From contig JAHLLD010000004.1 of the NCBI GenBank assembly GCA_020444325.1, forward strand, positions 248,001 through 312,000: a stretch of 64,000 nucleotides of DNA, read 5' to 3'. The stretch comes from a bacterium. Its GTDB lineage: Bacteria; Bacteroidota; Ignavibacteria; SZUA-365. Shown here piece after piece: positions 60,599 through 64,000 of the stretch. A program made the position numbers and the translations under genes. The number at the start of each line of letters is the position of its first letter. Position 1 is the stretch's first letter. Under the pieces are notes generated by a model. That model had not been told where the DNA came from and did no database searches. It saw nothing but the letters and a program-made list of their open reading frames with translations.

Positions 60599-62125
60599 AT
60601 GAGGCGAGCACTGCTTCACGTATTGCTGATTGTAGCGGTTTTTCCGCTGTCACTGTTGGCGCAGCAGGACTATCCGGAACGAGAGAATCTCGGTCCGATG
60701 ATCAATTCGGAATACGATGAGGTGCTGCCCGTTATCGCTCCTGATGCAAAAACCCTGTATTTCGTGAGAAAAGGACATCCCGAGAACGCCGGTCCCGAAC
60801 ATCTTGACGATATCTGGTACAGCGAACTGCAGGCGGACGGCAGCTGGGGTCCCGCACGCAACATCGGTGCGCCGCTGAATACGGAAGGCTACAACTTCGT
60901 CTGTTCCGTCATGCCCGACAACAACGCGCTGATGCTCGGCAATCAGTATCTGCCGGATGGGGGACAGGATGAAGGGGTTTCGATGACCTATCGTGACAGC
61001 AGCGGCTGGTCGGCCCCGCGCAATCTGAAAATCCTCAACCTCGGCAATACCTCGGAATGGTCGGAGTACACACTCTCGCCCGATGGACAGGTGCTGATCA
61101 TGTCCATCAAACGCGCCGACAGTCTCGGGGGACGCGATCTGTACATCAGTTTTCTGCAGGAAGACAACACGTGGACGGAACCGAAGAACCTCGGCGAGGG
61201 CGTCAACTCGGTGGAGCAGGATATCACGCCGTTCCTCGCGGCCGATGGTGTGACGCTGTATTTCTCCAGTAATCGTCCGGGTGGCTATGGAAACAACGAC
61301 GTGTACGTCACGCGACGTCAGGACGAAAGCTGGCTGAACTGGTCCAAACCCAAGAATCTCGGATATCCCATCAATACACCGGGCTGGGATGCGTACTATA
61401 CGGTCCCGGCGAACGGGGAATACGCGTATTTCGTCTCCACGAGCAAAGGATACGGCAAAAGCGACATTTTCCGCATCGTGCTGCCTGAAGATGCGCGTCC
61501 TATTCCCGTCATGCTGGTCAGTGGCAAGGTCACCGATCTCGATGGGAATATCGTGCCTGCCACGATCTCGTATGAACGCCTCTCTGACGGAGAAGAGATA
61601 GGAAAGGCGACGGTGGACCCGGAAACCGGCCGCTATAAAATCGCACTTCCCATGGGATACGACTATGGTTTCCACGCAGACGCCGACGGCTATTATCCCC
61701 TCAGCGAACATCTCGATCTGACCGACATGGGTGGATACGACGAAGTGCAGCGCGATCTCGTGCTGGCGCCGCTGCTGCATGGAACGTCCATTCGCCTCAA
61801 TAACATATTCTTCGACTTCGACATGGACGTCCTGCGTCCCGAATCGTTTGCTGAGCTCGACCGCCTGGTCAAGCTGCTGAAGAAGTATCCCAGCATGATG
61901 ATTCAGATCGACGGCCACACCGATGATTACGGTGGATACGATTACAACATGAAGCTCTCCCGCCGCCGTGCTGCCGCCGTCGTGAACTATCTAATTTCCA
62001 AGGGAATTTCTTCGATCCGGTTGATCTCACGCGGATTCGGCAAAACACGTCCCGTCGCCACCAATGACACCGACGAGGGCAGGCAGCTGAACCGGCGTGT
62101 CGAATACACCATTCTGCAGAACTGA
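60599..62125 (+). CDS. OmpA-family protein with PD40 beta-propeller
   Basis: 508 residues from the ATG at 60599 (GGAGG eight bases upstream), which opens the signal peptide MRRALLHVLLIVAVFPLSLLAQ; the frame runs further upstream without coding character. Residues 30-310: WD40-like PD40 blades ('SEYDEVLPVIAPDAKTLYFVRKGHPEN', 'EYTLSPDGQVLIMSIKRADSLGGRDLYISF', 'DITPFLAADGVTLYFSSNRPGGYGNNDVYVTRR'). 310-390: a carboxypeptidase-regulatory-like fold ('VSGKVTDLDGNIVPATISYE'). C-terminus: OmpA domain 'NIFFDFDMDVLRPESFAELDRL', 'MIQIDGHTDDYGGYDYNMKLSRRRAAAVVNYL', 'NRRVEYTI'. Architecture as in Bacteroidota PorE and PorD-associated proteins, which link the type IX machinery to peptidoglycan; this is a resemblance, not proof. 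First gene of a unit to 64 kb. Confidence 0.9.
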   Translation: MRRALLHVLLIVAVFPLSLLAQQDYPERENLGPMINSEYDEVLPVIAPDAKTLYFVRKGHPENAGPEHLDDIWYSELQADGSWGPARNIGAPLNTEGYNFVCSVMPDNNALMLGNQYLPDGGQDEGVSMTYRDSSGWSAPRNLKILNLGNTSEWSEYTLSPDGQVLIMSIKRADSLGGRDLYISFLQEDNTWTEPKNLGEGVNSVEQDITPFLAADGVTLYFSSNRPGGYGNNDVYVTRRQDESWLNWSKPKNLGYPINTPGWDAYYTVPANGEYAYFVSTSKGYGKSDIFRIVLPEDARPIPVMLVSGKVTDLDGNIVPATISYERLSDGEEIGKATVDPETGRYKIALPMGYDYGFHADADGYYPLSEHLDLTDMGGYDEVQRDLVLAPLLHGTSIRLNNIFFDFDMDVLRPESFAELDRLVKLLKKYPSMMIQIDGHTDDYGGYDYNMKLSRRRAAAVVNYLISKGISSIRLISRGFGKTRPVATNDTDEGRQLNRRVEYTILQN

Positions 62126-62150
62126 TCACCATCCGAACCGAGGACGTTGT

Positions 62151-62492
62151 ATGCCTTCGATGATGCCGCGGATCAAATTCCGTTCACTTCCCATTCAAAT
62201 CCTTCTCTGTATCGTAACCTTCGGGATTTATGCGCTCTACTGGTTCTATGTGACCGCCGTGGAGATGCATGACGCCGTGGGTGACGGGGAGGGCTCGCCC
62301 GGTCTCTGGCTGGTGCTGATGTTTATTCCTTTCGGCTCACTGTTCGCAACGTATTTTTATTCCACCCTGTACGAAAAATGGAGCGAAGAGTCATTTAATC
62401 GTTGGCTCCTTTGGGTAATTTGGATTATTTTTTCGCCTGCGGTGTGGTTTATCGTTCAGAGTGAACTCAATAAGCGCTCGACATACCACTGA
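62151..62492 (+). CDS. DUF4234-like small membrane protein
   Basis: 113 residues from the ATG at 62151 (GAGGACG upstream). Pattern 'RIKFRSLPIQILLCIVTFGIYALYWFYVTAVEMHD' (first helix with the YWFY turn), 'GLWLVLMFIPFGSLFATYFYSTLYEKWSEE', 'WLLWVIWIIFSPAVWFIVQSELNK': three membrane helices with the conserved 'QSELN' end. Family of unknown function, frequent next to secretion or envelope genes. Confidence 0.78.
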   Translation: MPSMMPRIKFRSLPIQILLCIVTFGIYALYWFYVTAVEMHDAVGDGEGSPGLWLVLMFIPFGSLFATYFYSTLYEKWSEESFNRWLLWVIWIIFSPAVWFIVQSELNKRSTYH

Positions 62493-62533
62493 CCGGCCCA
62501 TTCTCAACCACACGACCGACGAAGGCGACTTCA

Positions 62534-62752
62534 ATGAGCAAATTCGAAACTTCGCTGTCGGATAATTCCGGCTGCCACATTACGCTGTTTCATGACCCCG
62601 AAGATCCCCTGAGCTGGGTGATCCGAAAATGGAAAAAATCTTTCTTCGGCAAGAAGGTTGAACTGTCGCGCTGGTTCAACAGCCGCGAACAGGCCGAAGC
62701 CTTTGCCGAATCCCTTCTCGAAGAGCATCGGCGCGCGGGGAGGACGAATTGA
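62534..62752 (+). CDS. Small conserved protein of unknown function
   Basis: 72 residues, mixed charge, no signal or membrane helix. Contains 'DPEDPLSWVIRKWKKSFFGKKVELSRWFNSREQAEAFAESLLEEH', looking like a small alpha/beta fold. It overlaps the next gene (TTGA), so the two are made together. Family not recognised. Confidence 0.65.
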   Translation: MSKFETSLSDNSGCHITLFHDPEDPLSWVIRKWKKSFFGKKVELSRWFNSREQAEAFAESLLEEHRRAGRTN

Positions 62753-63012
62753 GCGAATCCGGTGATACCAGCCTGTACTGCTACGCTGTCGAGAATATCC
62801 TGCGCCAGGTGGACGGCCGCGAAGCTGACCTCGGACGGTATACGGTGCGATTCTACGTCAGGGATGGCCGTCCTTCCCGCGAAGCGACGGACGACATCGA
62901 GGAATTTTTCTACTATCCATCCGGTGGCACCATACGGGATGGTGACCTGAACATTCTGTTCTACGAACCCAAGCTCGACACCTATCACCCTTCAAACCGC
63001 GAACGCAAATAA
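62749..63012 (+). CDS. Small conserved protein of unknown function
   Basis: 87 residues starting at a TTG (62749) that overlaps the previous stop and has GGGGAGGA seven bases upstream. Acidic, with 'YTVRFYVRDGRPSREATDDIEEFFYYPSGGTIRDGDLNILFYEP'. No known motif. Its strong ribosome site and coupling to the upstream gene argue that it is real. Confidence 0.65.
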   Translation: MSESGDTSLYCYAVENILRQVDGREADLGRYTVRFYVRDGRPSREATDDIEEFFYYPSGGTIRDGDLNILFYEPKLDTYHPSNRERK

Positions 63013-63018
63013 CACGTA

Positions 63019-63080
63019 TCGCGCAAACATCCCGTTTCGCGCAGACATCCCGTTTCGCGCAGTCAACACTTGTTGCGCAA
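63019..63080. repeat. 18-bp tandem repeat, 3.4 copies
   Basis: 'TCGCGCARACATCCCGTT' units start at 63019, 63037 and 63055, then TTGCGCAA at 63073. It lies between two genes of the same transcript. Confidence 0.65.
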
Positions 63081-63120
63081 CGAACCCGCACAGCGAACCA
63101 AAGCAACGGCGCCCATTACC

Positions 63121-63924
63121 ATGATATTTTCCGCCCTCCAGTTCTGTCCCGCATTTCTCGATGTCAATGCAAATCGAACCCGGCTGACGGCCTACCTGCG
63201 TACCTGTGACGCCGATGTGGCCGTGCTTCCGGAGCTTTGCACTACCGGTTACTTCTTCCATGACGGCGCCCAGCTCGATGCCGTAGCGGAAGACGCCGGA
63301 GGTCCCACCGTTCAGTGGCTGCGCGAGATGGCGGCGGAACGGGACATGGTGATTGTGGCAGGCTTCGCGGAGCGGGATGGCGAGGATATCTATAACTCCG
63401 CCGCGACCGTGTTCCCTGATGGCAGTACGCGCATCTATCGCAAAGTGCACCTGTTCGCGGAAGAGAAGAAGCACTTCACTCCGGGAGACAAAGGATTCGA
63501 GGTGTATACGTGGGACCGCGAACTGCGTTTCGGTGTCATGATCTGTTATGACTGGCGTTTCCCCGAAGCCGCGCGCAGCCTGGCCCTGCAGGGCGCGCAG
63601 GTGATTCTGCATCCTTCCAACCTCGTGGCTCCGCCGCGGCTCTGGAAGCCCGTCATGCGTACGCGGAGTTTCGAGAACAAGGTCTATACGGTGACCGCGA
63701 ACAGAAACGGGGAAGAGCGTCGGGGTGAGATGGGACTGGTGTTCCATGGCTGCAGTCAGATTATCGCGCCGAACGGCAGCACACTCGGAGAAGTGGATGA
63801 GCTGTACGAGGGCTGGCTCACGGCGGACTTCGATCCTACACGTGCCGATGAAAAAGCGTTTTCTTCCTGGAATAATATTTTTACTGACAGGCGGCCCGAA
63901 CTTTACGGGCCCGGGACGTCCTGA
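63121..63924 (+). CDS. Nitrilase-superfamily carbon-nitrogen hydrolase
   Basis: 267 residues from the ATG at 63121; 17 further codons upstream overlap the 18-bp repeat and are excluded. Catalytic triad Glu38 ('VLPELCTTGYF'), Lys108 ('IYRKVHLF') and Cys142 ('ICYDWRFPEA') in the standard order; 'MIVAGFAERDGEDIYNSAATVFPDG'-type strand between. The family hydrolyses amides or carbamoyl groups (omega-amidase, N-carbamoyl amidases). The active-site surroundings match small omega-amidase-like members, but the substrate is not decided. Confidence 0.9.
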   Translation: MIFSALQFCPAFLDVNANRTRLTAYLRTCDADVAVLPELCTTGYFFHDGAQLDAVAEDAGGPTVQWLREMAAERDMVIVAGFAERDGEDIYNSAATVFPDGSTRIYRKVHLFAEEKKHFTPGDKGFEVYTWDRELRFGVMICYDWRFPEAARSLALQGAQVILHPSNLVAPPRLWKPVMRTRSFENKVYTVTANRNGEERRGEMGLVFHGCSQIIAPNGSTLGEVDELYEGWLTADFDPTRADEKAFSSWNNIFTDRRPELYGPGTS

Positions 63925-63927
63925 TCC

Positions 63928-64000
63928 ATGCAACACTGGCTGCTTCGCACGCTGATTGAACTGCTCATGCGCACGGTGACCTTCACCGTGGAAAATGAGG
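63928..64000 (+). CDS. 5' end of a gene cut by the window edge
   Basis: ATG at 63928, three bases after the nitrilase stop, opens a frame without stop to the edge: MQHWLLRTLIELLMRTVTFT..., a hydrophobic start. No clear ribosome site. Family not assignable from 24 codons. Confidence 0.5.
   Translation, partial: MQHWLLRTLIELLMRTVTFTVENE

Overview
The window is a chromosomal segment, estimated by eye at 55-60% GC, of a Gram-negative member of the FCB superphylum. A lineage near Ignavibacteria, Kapabacteria or another Bacteroidota/Chlorobiota-like group is most likely. Three things support this. Five large secreted proteins (one of them now broken) end in a type IX secretion-like sorting domain with the 'YPNPFNPST' signature. 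There are OmpA-type and large beta-barrel envelope proteins. Several promoters fit the Bacteroidota pattern TTG-N20-TAnnTTTG instead of the E. coli -35/-10 pattern. No plasmid, phage structural or CRISPR genes are visible; most of the window is ordinary housekeeping and envelope coding sequence.

Layout. 1-2.8 kb: a cupin protein and an OmpA-family protein with 11 calcium-binding-type repeats. 2.8-3.9 kb: the most unusual locus. It holds a decayed C-terminal piece of a serine recombinase, a tRNA 3' fragment, a small GIY-YIG gene, an intact tRNA-Asp(GTC), and three exact 88-bp tRNA-Asp 5'-fragment repeats under one consensus promoter and terminator. 4.1-13.1 kb: RhlE-type helicase, PrmC, Lon, a HEAT-repeat protein with a P-type H+-ATPase, and a DsrE protein. 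13.1-27 kb: a secreted-protein island with two tandem paralogues of about 970 residues, a 1455-residue beta-helix protein, a lipoprotein, and a 14-repeat YCF48-like protein broken by one in-frame TGA. 27-37 kb: glutamine synthetase, M29-like aminopeptidase, a 1161-residue outer-membrane protein, a PlsC-like acyltransferase, acyl-CoA dehydrogenase and an SDR reductase. 37-45 kb: GT9-lipoprotein-rpe operon, DUF2851 protein, Rex, and dxr-rseP. 45-52 kb: TPR protein operon with a MiaE-like hydroxylase, IscU-like scaffold, SucD and a CAP lipoprotein. 52-64 kb: biotin-dependent acyl-CoA carboxylase pair, an operon of penicillin acylase, sirtuin, pyruvate kinase and a secreted protein, then an OmpA/PD40 operon ending in a nitrilase and a gene cut by the window edge.

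Gene cooperation. dxr and rseP form a pair as in many Bacteroidota. The carboxyltransferase and biotin carrier are adjacent and probably act with a biotin carboxylase encoded elsewhere. Rex, SucD, pyruvate kinase, glutamine synthetase and the carboxylase indicate NADH-responsive central metabolism. The secreted island and the OmpA proteins build the cell surface. Type IX translocon genes are not in the window.

Intergenic structure. Many intergenic gaps carry short perfect palindromes, single or clustered (eight in 212 bp at 37105-37316; a 51-bp tandem array at 39632). A similar palindrome occupies the anticodon arm of the tRNA-like repeats. A separate 19-bp inverted repeat (TTATGCA-N5-TGCATAA) occurs four times, two of them just before the DUF2851 start codon.
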